DNA of 64,000 nt from Vibrio chagasii (GTDB taxonomy: Bacteria > Pseudomonadota > Gammaproteobacteria > Enterobacterales > Vibrionaceae): assembly GCA_041879415.1 (NCBI GenBank), contig CP090852.1, forward strand, positions 682,001 to 746,000, in the 5' to 3' direction. This document shows positions 9,069 through 17,013 of this stretch, in pieces. A program made the translations under genes and the position numbers. The notes beneath the pieces are model-generated. The model worked only from the letters and a program-made list of their open reading frames with translations, did not search any database and was not told the origin of the DNA. Each line of letters starts with the position of its first letter. Positions within the stretch are counted from its first letter, which is position 1.

Positions 9069-9803
9069 ATGATTTCAAAAAACCAATTAAAACTCCTTCG
9101 TGCTTTGGGCCAAAAGAAACAACGTAAAGCCCACGGCCTGTTTCTAGTTCAAGGTGAAAAGAACGTTCTTGAGCTGTTCAATAGCGACTTAGTCGTAAAG
9201 AACGTCTTTGCTACTGCTGATTTCTTATCTGAAAATCACGCAGCACTGATTGGGTTTGATTGTGTTGAAGCTTCGCTAGACGACCTGACCAAAGCAAGTA
9301 CTTTGGTTAGTAACAATGCCGCAATTGCTGTGGTTGAGATTCCAAAGGTTCAATTACCAGAAGCGACAGGTTTGATGATCGCGCTTGATGGCGTATCTGA
9401 CCCGGGCAACCTAGGTACGATCATTCGCGTAGCAGACTGGTATGGCATTAAACATATCGTTGCGAGCAGCGATTGTGCTGACCCATACAACCCTAAAACT
9501 ATCAGCGCGACCATGGGTAGCTTTGGCCGAGTACACGTAAGCCAAACGGACTTACCAGCTTACCTAGAGCAAGCAAAACTACCTGTTTACGGGGCGTTTT
9601 TGGAAGGCGAAAGCGTTCATAAGACTGACTTTACTGCGAACGGTATTTTGCTGATGGGTAGCGAATCTCACGGCATCCGTGAACACGCAGCTAAGTTCGT
9701 AACAGACAAGATTACCATTCCAGCATTCGGTGGTGCTGAATCTCTGAACGTAGCAATGGCGACGGGTATCATTCTTGACAACATGCGTCGTCAACATAGC
9801 TAA
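9069..9803 (+). CDS. SpoU/TrmH-family RNA 2'-O-methyltransferase
   Basis: Methylates a ribose 2'-OH in rRNA or tRNA using S-adenosylmethionine, through the knotted SPOUT fold. The three SpoU motifs are intact: motif 1 Asn/Arg in NNAAIAVVE plus ALDGVSDPGNLGTIIRVAD (about 105-123), motif 2 LLMGSESHGI, and motif 3 SLNVAMATGI. The N-terminal 90 residues form the substrate-binding (L30e-like) domain of the TsnR/RlmB branch. At 244 aa the length is normal. The target nucleotide cannot be named from sequence. Monocistronic. Confidence 0.9.
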   Translation: MISKNQLKLLRALGQKKQRKAHGLFLVQGEKNVLELFNSDLVVKNVFATADFLSENHAALIGFDCVEASLDDLTKASTLVSNNAAIAVVEIPKVQLPEATGLMIALDGVSDPGNLGTIIRVADWYGIKHIVASSDCADPYNPKTISATMGSFGRVHVSQTDLPAYLEQAKLPVYGAFLEGESVHKTDFTANGILLMGSESHGIREHAAKFVTDKITIPAFGGAESLNVAMATGIILDNMRRQHS

Positions 9804-9846
9804 CCAATTCAAAGTTAAACGACTAGCCAGAATTCACGGATATAAA

Positions 9847-9970
9847 GAGCAAGATTCCCTATCTTGCTCGTCCCTCGCAGTAGGGAATGACGTGAAAATA
9901 CAATTTCGTGGTAAGTTCATATCAGCCGTCATCCTCGAGAAGGAGGGACGACTGAGTCGGGGATCTTTTT
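9847..9970. repeat. Pair of inverted REP-like intergenic repeats
   Basis: Two related elements of about 45 bp lie head to head, 34 bp apart. Copy A reads on the minus strand (9892 to 9847) and copy B on the plus strand (9927 to 9970). Both begin CGTCAT, share GAGGGACGA in the middle and end in GGGA(A)TCTT. Their TGACG/CGTCA starts can pair, so the unit can fold into one large cruciform or hairpin. It lies between two convergent genes, the usual location of REP/BIME-type elements. Confidence 0.75.
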
Positions 9971-9996
9971 AAGGGGGGTTATATCAAGTAGCAGAA

Positions 9997-10320
9997 TTAC
10001 TTCTCTAGCATTGCCAACTTATCAGGCACGCCATTCCACTTTTCCGCATCATCCATTGCTGGTTTTACTTCTGTTTGTACAGGCCAAATCTCAGCAAGTT
10101 CTGCGTTCACTTCAATGAAGATCTTTTGATCTTCAGGCAGTTCGTCTTCTTGGAAGATCGCTTGAGCATCACATTCAGGTACACATAAACCACAATCGAT
10201 ACATTCGATCGGGTTAATTACCATGAAGTTTGGGCCTTCATGGAACGCATCTGCGGGACACACTGCCACACAGTCTGTGTATTTACATTGAATACAATTA
10301 TCGCCTACGACAAATGCCAT
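9997..10320 (-). CDS. fdxA: Seven-iron ferredoxin FdxA
   Basis: Small cytoplasmic electron carrier with one 3Fe-4S and one 4Fe-4S cluster. The ligands are C9, C12(spare), C17, C21 in CIQCKYTDCVAVCP and C40, C43, C46, C50 in CIDCGLCVPEC. The 107-aa length and the C-terminal Trp-containing tail (AEIWPVQ...AEKWNGVPDKLAML) are typical of FdxA in proteobacteria. Partner enzymes are not indicated by the context: it is convergent with the methyltransferase and divergent from the FAD oxidoreductase. Confidence 0.95.
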   Translation of the reverse strand: MAFVVGDNCIQCKYTDCVAVCPADAFHEGPNFMVINPIECIDCGLCVPECDAQAIFQEDELPEDQKIFIEVNAELAEIWPVQTEVKPAMDDAEKWNGVPDKLAMLEK

Positions 10321-10576
10321 GATGCTCTGCTCTATAAGTTAGTCAAAATTGAAGAATGGGGATAATACTCATCCCAAAGCAAAATTCAACATCATACGAC
10401 TCTAATATCATGTCTATTTGCTCCATGTTTCCAAATTAGTATGACAGATAAATCAAATTCTCGTAAAATGCGCGCCATTGTGAGCTTATCGCTTCTTCCC
10501 AACATCAGTGTTACATAAAACTCTGCATTCACTAGAAGCGGTTTAGCTAAGACACCTATAAGAACGAGACATCGAA

Positions 10577-12208
10577 ATGATACGTTTAACCGAAATTAAA
10601 CTTCCACTAGACCACGAAGAGTCTGCCATTCAAGAAGCGATTGAAGCGAAGCTTGGCATCAACTCAGATCAGGTTATCTCTTTTAATATCTTTAAACGTG
10701 GCTACGATGCTCGTAAGAAATCAAAGATCCTGCTTATCTACACGCTGGATGTTCTCGTTGAAAACGAAGCTGAGCTATTAGAAGCCTTCATCAGCGACCC
10801 ACACGTAAAAGTGACTCCTGACATGGAGTACAAGTTCGTAGCTAAAGCGCTGGAAAACCAAACTGAGCGCCCTGTTGTTATCGGTTTTGGCCCTTGTGGT
10901 CTATTCGCTGGTCTAGTACTTGCCCAAATGGGTTTCAACCCAATCATCGTTGAACGTGGTAAAGAAGTTCGTGAACGTACTAAAGATACCTTTGGTTTCT
11001 GGCGTAAGCGTACTTTAAACACAGAATCAAACGTACAGTTTGGTGAAGGTGGCGCAGGCACATTCTCTGACGGTAAGCTATACAGCCAAGTTAAAGATCC
11101 AAAACACTACGGCCGTAAAGTAATCGAAGAGTTCGTTGCAGCTGGCGCACCAGAAGAGATCCTATACGTAAGTAAGCCGCACATCGGTACTTTCAAACTG
11201 GTTACCATGATCGAAAAAATGCGTGCTTCTATCATCGAGCTGGGTGGCGAAATCCGCTTCAGCACTCGTGTAGATGACCTTCACATGGAAGATGGCCAAA
11301 TCACGGGTCTAACACTTTCTAACGGTGAAGAGATCAAATCTCGCCACGTTGTACTGGCTGTTGGTCACAGTGCTCGTGACACATTTGAAATGCTGCATGA
11401 CCGTGGTGTTTACATGGAAGCGAAGCCTTTCTCTGTTGGTTTCCGTATCGAACATAAACAATCAATGATTGATGAAGCTCGTTTCGGTAAGAACGCGGGC
11501 AACCCAATTCTAGGTGCAGCAGATTACAAACTGGTTCACCACTGTAAGAATGGCCGCACGGTATACAGCTTCTGTATGTGTCCTGGTGGTACTGTGGTTG
11601 CTGCAACCTCTGAAGAGGGCCGCGTAGTAACAAACGGCATGAGCCAATACTCTCGTGCAGAACGTAACGCAAACAGCGCAATCGTTGTTGGTATCGATCC
11701 AGAACGCGATTACCCAGGTGACGCGCTAGCGGGTATCCGTTTACAACGTGAACTAGAAAGTGGCGCGTTTGTACTAGGTGGTGAGAACTACGATGCTCCA
11801 GCACAGAAAATTGGCGACTTCCTGAAAGGTCGTGATCCAAGTGCTCTGGGTGATGTACAACCATCATTCACACCGGGTATCCACCTAACAGATATTTCAA
11901 AAGCGCTGCCTGACTTTGCAATCGAAGCGATTCGTGAAGCAATCCCTGCGTTCGAGAAGAAGATCAAAGGCTTCTCTACCCCAGATGGCCTACTAACAGG
12001 TGTTGAGACTCGTACGTCTTCTCCGGTATGTATCAAGCGTGGTAAAGACTTCCAAAGCATCAACCTGAAGGGCTTCTACCCTGCTGGTGAAGGTGCAGGC
12101 TACGCGGGTGGCATCCTGTCTGCTGGTATCGACGGTATTAAGGTTGCGGAAGCACTTGCACTGTCTATGGTAGAGCAGAACCAAGCTGAGAAGATCGAAA
12201 TCGCTTAA
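10577..12208 (+). CDS. Large NAD(P)/FAD-dependent oxidoreductase (COG2509 type)
   Basis: Uncharacterised flavoprotein of 543 aa. After an N-terminal ferredoxin-like cap of about 95 residues comes a Rossmann dinucleotide site, VVIGFGPCGLFAGL (100-113), then VERGKEVRERTKDT and FGEGGAGTFSDGKL, all hallmarks of the HI0933/COG2509 FAD-binding group. The C-terminus carries FYPAGEGAGYAGGILSAGIDG, which closes the FAD site. Substrate is unknown. Divergent from fdxA with 256 bp between them, so a functional pairing with that ferredoxin is possible but unproven. Confidence 0.88.
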   Translation: MIRLTEIKLPLDHEESAIQEAIEAKLGINSDQVISFNIFKRGYDARKKSKILLIYTLDVLVENEAELLEAFISDPHVKVTPDMEYKFVAKALENQTERPVVIGFGPCGLFAGLVLAQMGFNPIIVERGKEVRERTKDTFGFWRKRTLNTESNVQFGEGGAGTFSDGKLYSQVKDPKHYGRKVIEEFVAAGAPEEILYVSKPHIGTFKLVTMIEKMRASIIELGGEIRFSTRVDDLHMEDGQITGLTLSNGEEIKSRHVVLAVGHSARDTFEMLHDRGVYMEAKPFSVGFRIEHKQSMIDEARFGKNAGNPILGAADYKLVHHCKNGRTVYSFCMCPGGTVVAATSEEGRVVTNGMSQYSRAERNANSAIVVGIDPERDYPGDALAGIRLQRELESGAFVLGGENYDAPAQKIGDFLKGRDPSALGDVQPSFTPGIHLTDISKALPDFAIEAIREAIPAFEKKIKGFSTPDGLLTGVETRTSSPVCIKRGKDFQSINLKGFYPAGEGAGYAGGILSAGIDGIKVAEALALSMVEQNQAEKIEIA

Positions 12209-12238
12209 GAGCTCAATTAACGGTCTAAAGCAAATATC

Positions 12239-12265
12239 AAAAAGGGCTCAATGAGCCCTTTTTTA
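12239..12265 (+). terminator. Terminator between convergent oxidoreductase and bluB
   Basis: Nine-bp stem AAAGGGCTC (12241-12249) with GAGCCCTTT (12253-12261), flanked by A and T runs, so it can work in both directions. Confidence 0.9.
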
Positions 12266-12296
12266 GATCTTAATATTAGCTACCCTAATGTAGCCG

Positions 12297-12965
12297 TTAC
12301 TTTTCATCTGCCTCTAACTGCTTAGGGCTCCACTTCCCTTCGTGAATCGCAGCGTTAACATCTCTTCTTGGTAGCCACCCCATGGTTTCCAGCTCAGGTT
12401 TGTCTTTGAAGTGATCAACGTAGCCGATACACAAATACGCCACGATATCGATGTTCTCTGGAATATCTAACGCATCACGTAGCGTTGAATCATGCAGGAT
12501 GCTCACCCATCCTAAACCTAAGTTTTCTGCCCTTGCCGCAAGCCACAGGTTTTGAACCGCGCACACGGTGCTGTACAGGTCCATCTCTTGTTTAATCGTT
12601 CTGCCGAGCACAACCTTTCCGGTTCGATTGCGATCGCACGTCACGCAGATACCGATAGGCGATTCGACAATGCCTTCAAGCTTTAGGCGTTTATACATCG
12701 CTTGCTTTTCATCGGTAAACATTTCTGCTGATTCGGCATGAGCCTGATTAAAGCCCGCTTTGATCTTTTGCTTGGTTTCAATATCTCGCACGACAATAAA
12801 GTCCCAAGGCTGCATAAAACCAACACTCGGGGCGTGGTGCGCGGCTGTTAAAACTCGCATCAAAACGTCTTCAGGGATCTCATCGGGAAGAAACTGACCA
12901 CGAACATCTCGGCGAGAAAAAATCGTTTTATATACGGCTTCGCGTTCATCTGGTGTAATTTCCAT
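12297..12965 (-). CDS. bluB: 5,6-dimethylbenzimidazole synthase
   Basis: Converts reduced FMN and oxygen to 5,6-dimethylbenzimidazole, the lower ligand of vitamin B12. The 222-aa nitroreductase-fold protein shows the BluB signatures FSRRDVRGQFLPDEIP, HHAPSVGFMQPWDFI, VLGRTIKQEMDLYSTVCAVQNLWLAARAE (in parts) and LGWVSILHD. It stands alone, away from cobalamin synthesis genes, which suits a corrinoid salvage or remodelling role. No cobalamin riboswitch is recognisable in the 167 bp upstream. Confidence 0.93.
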   Translation of the reverse strand: MEITPDEREAVYKTIFSRRDVRGQFLPDEIPEDVLMRVLTAAHHAPSVGFMQPWDFIVVRDIETKQKIKAGFNQAHAESAEMFTDEKQAMYKRLKLEGIVESPIGICVTCDRNRTGKVVLGRTIKQEMDLYSTVCAVQNLWLAARAENLGLGWVSILHDSTLRDALDIPENIDIVAYLCIGYVDHFKDKPELETMGWLPRRDVNAAIHEGKWSPKQLEADEK

Positions 12966-13132
12966 ACTTCCCTGTCTTATCGTGTTGTTGTTGAGTCAGT
13001 ATTATCTAACTAAAGCACCTATGTTACTAGCAGTACACAAGCAACATGGTAGAATGCCGCCATTAATCTTATCCTTGTATAAGATTGTTGAACCTTTCCA
13101 TCGCTATTTAGCCAAATCATACCGAGAAACTT

Positions 13133-14338
13133 ATGCCATTTTCCAAGCTTGGATTAAGCTCACCTATTGTTAAAGCCGTTGCAAAACAAGGCTACGAAAA
13201 GCCAACCTCTATTCAAGAAAAAGCAATTCCGATTGTACTTTCTGGTAAGAACCTTATTGCGGCAGCACAAACAGGTACAGGTAAAACTGCGAGCTTTGTT
13301 CTCCCTATCTTAGAAATGCTAAGTAAAGGTGAAACGCAACGTAAGAAACGCATCCGTGCTGTGATCCTTACACCAACGCGTGAGTTGGCGGTTCAGGTTG
13401 AGCAAAACATCAAGAAGTACGCGAAGTTTTTAAACCTAACATCTTTAGCAATGTACGGTGGCGTCTCTTACCAACATCAAAAAGATCGTCTGATTGAAGG
13501 CGTTGATATCCTAGTGGCGACGCCAGGACGTTTGATCGACATGTATGGTCAACGCGCGGTTCACTTTGATGAAGTTGAAGTGTTAGTTCTGGATGAAGCA
13601 GATCGCATGCTAGACATGGGCTTCATCGAAGATATCAACAAGATCATCGCTCGCTTACCACAAGATGTGCAAAACCTGCTGTTCTCAGCAACGCTTTCTA
13701 CACCAGTGCGTGCACTAGCGAAGAGTGCTATCAGTGATGCCGAAGAGATTTCAATTGCTAAGACAGACGCATCGAAAGCGAACATTGAGCAATGGTTGGT
13801 AACGGTAGATAAAGATCGTAAGTCTGCACTACTGAGCCACATGATTACTGAGGGTAACTGGGATCAAGCGCTTATCTTCATCGAAACCAAGCATGGTGCG
13901 GCTAAGCTCGTATCTCAACTTGAAAAGCGTGGCATTCATGCTGAAGCGTTCCACAGTGGACGTAGCCAAGCGATTCGTGAAAAGATCTTGGCTGACTTTA
14001 AGAAAGGTCACCTTAAGTTCCTAGTGGCAACGGGCGTTGCTGCACGTGGTATTGATATCGACAACCTACCACGAGTTGTTAACTACGATATGCCTTTCCC
14101 TGCAGACGACTACGTTCACCGTATTGGGCGTACTGGCCGTGCTGATGCAACCGGTGAAGCGATCTCTTTCTTATCAAAAGACAACTTCAAGAACCTATGC
14201 ATTATTGAAAAGCGCCTTGGTCACTTGATTGAACGCCGAGTGGTTGAAGGTTTTGAACCACGCAAAGAAGTGCCTATTTCGGTGCTGAACTTTGTTCCTA
14301 AGAAGAAAAGAGAACAGCAAGCAAAAGAAGGCAAGTAA
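13133..14338 (+). CDS. RhlE-type DEAD-box RNA helicase
   Basis: ATP-dependent RNA helicase acting in ribosome assembly or RNA decay. Two RecA-like domains carry the Q motif (YEKPTSIQEKAI), motif I AQTGTGKT (45-52), PTRELA, TPGR, DEAD (154-157), SAT, then ARGIDI and HRIGRTGR. At 401 aa with a short basic tail (KKKREQQAKEGK) it fits the RhlE group rather than DbpA or SrmB, though the exact orthology is uncertain. Monocistronic, ended by the hairpin at 14382. Confidence 0.92.
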   Translation: MPFSKLGLSSPIVKAVAKQGYEKPTSIQEKAIPIVLSGKNLIAAAQTGTGKTASFVLPILEMLSKGETQRKKRIRAVILTPTRELAVQVEQNIKKYAKFLNLTSLAMYGGVSYQHQKDRLIEGVDILVATPGRLIDMYGQRAVHFDEVEVLVLDEADRMLDMGFIEDINKIIARLPQDVQNLLFSATLSTPVRALAKSAISDAEEISIAKTDASKANIEQWLVTVDKDRKSALLSHMITEGNWDQALIFIETKHGAAKLVSQLEKRGIHAEAFHSGRSQAIREKILADFKKGHLKFLVATGVAARGIDIDNLPRVVNYDMPFPADDYVHRIGRTGRADATGEAISFLSKDNFKNLCIIEKRLGHLIERRVVEGFEPRKEVPISVLNFVPKKKREQQAKEGK

Positions 14339-14381
14339 TTAACCGAGCTGATTTCAAGCCAAAGCGTATTGCCAAATTATG

Positions 14382-14417
14382 ACAAAACGAAGCCAACTAA
14401 GGCTTCGTTTTGTTCTT
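14382..14417 (+). terminator. Terminator after RhlE-type helicase
   Basis: Thirteen-bp perfect stem (14382-14394 with 14401-14413) ending in T-rich sequence. It overlaps a possible TTG start at 14410 of the next gene, which argues for the later ATG at 14440. Confidence 0.85.
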
Positions 14418-14439
14418 TAAACCAGTGAGAGGGAAGCCA

Positions 14440-14844
14440 ATGATCACCCCAATTGCAACACGATTAACCCGAGGCCAAGACTTAAAGCTTGAACTACAGA
14501 AGCTAGTAACTAAACATAACGTCGCTGCGGGCTCTATTGCATCTTGTGTAGGCTGTGTTTCTCAGATCAATATTCGCTTAGCAAACGCAAACCACACAAA
14601 GTTAATTCAAGCGCCGTTCGAAATCGTCTCTGTCATGGCAACGCTGACGCCCAACCACCAACACGTTCACATTTCGGTAGCTGATGAGAATGGCGATGTG
14701 ATTGGTGGTCATTTACTCGAAGGAACCATCATCGCTACCACCGCTGAATTGATTCTTCATCGCTACGATACCTTGACCTTCAGCAGAGAGCATGACGATT
14801 CGACAGGTTACACTGAGCTCACTATCAGTAATAACCCACGATAA
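14440..14844 (+). CDS. PPC/DUF296-domain protein
   Basis: A 134-aa protein consisting of one PPC (DUF296, PD1-like) domain, seen in RLTRGQDLKLELQKLV, the central HVHISVADENGDVIGGHLL and the EGTIIATTAELILHRY end. The clustered His residues (HQHVHIS, GGH) match the metal site of bacterial PPC trimers. The fold is known but the biochemical role in bacteria is not. The ATG at 14440 follows a GAGAGGGA ribosome site, while the upstream TTG falls inside a terminator hairpin. The exonuclease gene starts 70 bp downstream. Confidence 0.85.
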   Translation: MITPIATRLTRGQDLKLELQKLVTKHNVAAGSIASCVGCVSQINIRLANANHTKLIQAPFEIVSVMATLTPNHQHVHISVADENGDVIGGHLLEGTIIATTAELILHRYDTLTFSREHDDSTGYTELTISNNPR

Positions 14845-14914
14845 GCTGGCTACACCGAAGGCAATACCAACGCTTATATAAAGCGATACAGATAAACAGT
14901 TATTAGGAAACACC

Positions 14915-15538
14915 ATGGCTCCACACTCCGCAGACTCCGTTATCGTTCTCGATTTCGAAACCACTGGCTTGTCCCCGAATATGGGCGATCGAGCGATAGA
15001 AATTGGTGCTGTGAAACTCGTTAACGGCGAAGTAGTCGACACCTTTCAACAACTAATGAACCCAGGATTTCGCGTGAGCGGGTTCATTGAAGGCTATACC
15101 GGAATCACGAATCGTATGTTAAGCACTGCTGCTAGCTGCGGAGAAGTAATGGATGAATTTGCAGATTTCATTCAAGACAGCCAATTAGTTGCTCATAATG
15201 CCTCGTTTGATAAACGATTTCTTGATGCAGAGTTGGATAACATTGGTCGTGATTACAATGGACAATTTGCATGCTCAATGCTGATCGCTCGTCGCCTTAT
15301 CCAAGACGCACCGACTCATAAATTAGGTGACCTTGTGCGTTTCAAGAATATCGACAACGATGGTACTTTCCACAGAGCGTTAGCCGATTCAGAGATGACA
15401 GCAAGGCTATGGTTATTAATGATTGATGAGCTACAGAGTGACCACGGTATACAACAACCTACCTTCCAATTGATGCAGAAAATATCCAAGACAGCCAAAG
15501 GCGCTATTCCAAAGCTCCTAGTAAGTAACCGAGGTTAA
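14915..15538 (+). CDS. DnaQ-like 3'-5' exonuclease
   Basis: DEDDh exonuclease of 207 aa, related to the proofreading domain of DNA polymerase III epsilon/PolC. The catalytic residues are visible: D13 and E15 in VLDFETTGL, Asp in LVAHNASFDKRFL, and the His/Asp pair in HRALADSEMTARL. The only domain is the exonuclease, so it is not the main epsilon subunit, which carries a polymerase-binding tail. It may trim DNA or RNA ends in repair. ATG at 14915 is preceded by TAGGA. Confidence 0.88.
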   Translation: MAPHSADSVIVLDFETTGLSPNMGDRAIEIGAVKLVNGEVVDTFQQLMNPGFRVSGFIEGYTGITNRMLSTAASCGEVMDEFADFIQDSQLVAHNASFDKRFLDAELDNIGRDYNGQFACSMLIARRLIQDAPTHKLGDLVRFKNIDNDGTFHRALADSEMTARLWLLMIDELQSDHGIQQPTFQLMQKISKTAKGAIPKLLVSNRG

Positions 15539-15565
15539 TAGCCTTCACAAAAAAGAGTTTGGATA

Positions 15566-15605
15566 GGAGGCCGCTTTATGTTTCTAGAGCGGTCTTTTCT
15601 TTTAT
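15566..15605 (+). terminator. Terminator after exonuclease gene
   Basis: Short stem (15569-15575 with 15587-15593, one G-U pair) followed by a T-rich tract, lying between two convergent genes. Confidence 0.65.
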
Positions 15606-15621
15606 TAAAAAGGCTTACACC

Positions 15622-16458
15622 CTACTCTTGCAACGTCATCAGTGTTGACTCAAGGCTCTCTAATTCATTCATGAAATAAGACCATTGCTTATCACTACTT
15701 AACGCTGCGATGTCCACTAAGAACTTGGCGGATGTCTGCATATTCTTGTTGAGTTGATATTCCAAACCGTCTGGGTAATAAGATTCATTGTTCAAAAGCA
15801 ACTTCATAATAATCGGCTGAGAGATATGCAAGTCGCTCTTCTTTTCCATGAGCAGAGTGAGATCTTGATAAGTATTATTTTGATACTCTCGCCAGCTATC
15901 ATTGGTATTTATCCACTCTTGAGACCAAGTCACAATAATCTGTTTTTGTTCTTTTGATACCGATCCTAACCATCGCTCTAAACGCTCTTCTATTCGATCA
16001 CGATATCGTTCTCTAGAATCATCATCATTCAAAGATAATCTCTCTTCGTAAAACTCTTGCTGCTTTTTTCTAAAGTTCGTTAAGAACTCTCTATCCTGCT
16101 TAGGGCTAAGCTGCATACTTAACGCGTAAATGTCAGGAGAGAATTTATTGACGATGCTTCGAATGTGATTCTTTATTTGCTCACTTTGCTCAACAATAAA
16201 AGCGGGACTCAACTCTGACCGATTGATATTTTTCAGCACTTGTAGCTGTTCAATATAAAGCGGCAGCTGAGTTTCTTTGTGCCATGCTTGAAGAGAGTCT
16301 AAACGTGCCTCTAACTCGGACTCTTGGCTATTAGATAGAGAAACAAAGTCTTCTATGTAACTCACCGCAAACCAACTGATGTTGTTATAAGCGAATTTAG
16401 TGCCACACCCAACAAATAGGAAACAGACCAATAGAAGTAACCAACGGCATTTTCTCAT
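15622..16458 (-). CDS. DUF6279-family lipoprotein
   Basis: A 278-aa predicted lipoprotein: the signal peptide MRKCRWLLLLVCFLFVGCG ends in a VGC lipobox at about residue 18. The mature part is all-helical and charged (EELEARLDSL-like segments, RERYRDRIEERLERWLG), and resembles DUF6279 by its YNNISWFAVSYIEDFV start and WSQEW motif. No function is known for the family. It is convergent with the exonuclease. Confidence 0.8.
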   Translation of the reverse strand: MRKCRWLLLLVCFLFVGCGTKFAYNNISWFAVSYIEDFVSLSNSQESELEARLDSLQAWHKETQLPLYIEQLQVLKNINRSELSPAFIVEQSEQIKNHIRSIVNKFSPDIYALSMQLSPKQDREFLTNFRKKQQEFYEERLSLNDDDSRERYRDRIEERLERWLGSVSKEQKQIIVTWSQEWINTNDSWREYQNNTYQDLTLLMEKKSDLHISQPIIMKLLLNNESYYPDGLEYQLNKNMQTSAKFLVDIAALSSDKQWSYFMNELESLESTLMTLQE

Positions 16459-16734
16459 TACACCCTCTCACAGCCTATGACTAATCAGTAAACCCAAACG
16501 ACAAAATAGATTCACTCTTGATCTTATAACATTAGCTATAAAAGCAAGTTCTCGTAAAACTTTCAGATAAATTGAGACTTAGCCTTGCCAAATAAGCCAT
16601 TTCGGCAAATGATTAAAATAAAACCTATTGTTAGCAGTGATGTTATTCGGCTTTTTTACTTATTTGAAATGCACGCTGGAAATAGTTGCACGATTTAAAT
16701 GAGTATCGAATGAACAGTATTTGGGAGGGAAGCT

Positions 16735-16908
16735 ATGGCCGCTATTCCTGAAAATACCAGCGCGTTAGAATACGAGCTTTGCTATTTTGACGATGGGGAA
16801 GTAACTACCATGACAATAATAGCGAGCAACCGACAGGAAGCGATGACTTGGTATCTTAACGAAGGGAAACATCTGAACGACCTTTATTCGATAAGGCCAG
16901 ATGAATAG
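16735..16908 (+). CDS. Small acidic protein, 57 aa, unknown function
   Basis: I do not recognise this gene. It is supported by a strong ribosome site GGGAGGGA at 16723-16730, an ATG at 16735, natural codon use and a stop at 16908, followed by a hairpin. The product is acidic and probably a small alpha/beta fold (ALEYELCYFDDGEVTTMTII, then an amphipathic helix RQEAMTWYLNEGKHL). No signal peptide. It is convergent with dbpA. Confidence 0.65.
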   Translation: MAAIPENTSALEYELCYFDDGEVTTMTIIASNRQEAMTWYLNEGKHLNDLYSIRPDE

Positions 16909-16963
16909 AGAGCAGATTAATCGTTATATAGAATGGGGAAATAGACCACCCCATTGAGAAACA

Positions 16964-17000
16964 CCCTTTACTGCACCGTGTTTAACGTGACAGTAAAGGG
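16964..17000. terminator. Hairpin between convergent small gene and dbpA
   Basis: Ten-bp perfect stem CCCTTTACTG (16964-16973) with CAGTAAAGGG (16991-17000). Neither side has a long T run, so termination is plausible but not certain. Confidence 0.55.
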
Positions 17001-17013
17001 CTAGAATCTCGAA

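Noticed and set aside
11334..11867. Open frame of 177 codons antisense to the FAD oxidoreductase
   Set aside because: Composition rich in His/Arg/Leu with no recognisable domain, and the sense frame is a well-supported enzyme.
12966..13132. Cobalamin riboswitch upstream of bluB
   Set aside because: I searched for a B12-box-like core and long leader but the gap is only 167 bp shared by two divergent genes and shows none.
16585..16607. Small TTGCC/GGCAA hairpin before the 57-aa gene
   Set aside because: Only five strong pairs with a bulge and no link to a start or terminator; too weak to report as a feature.
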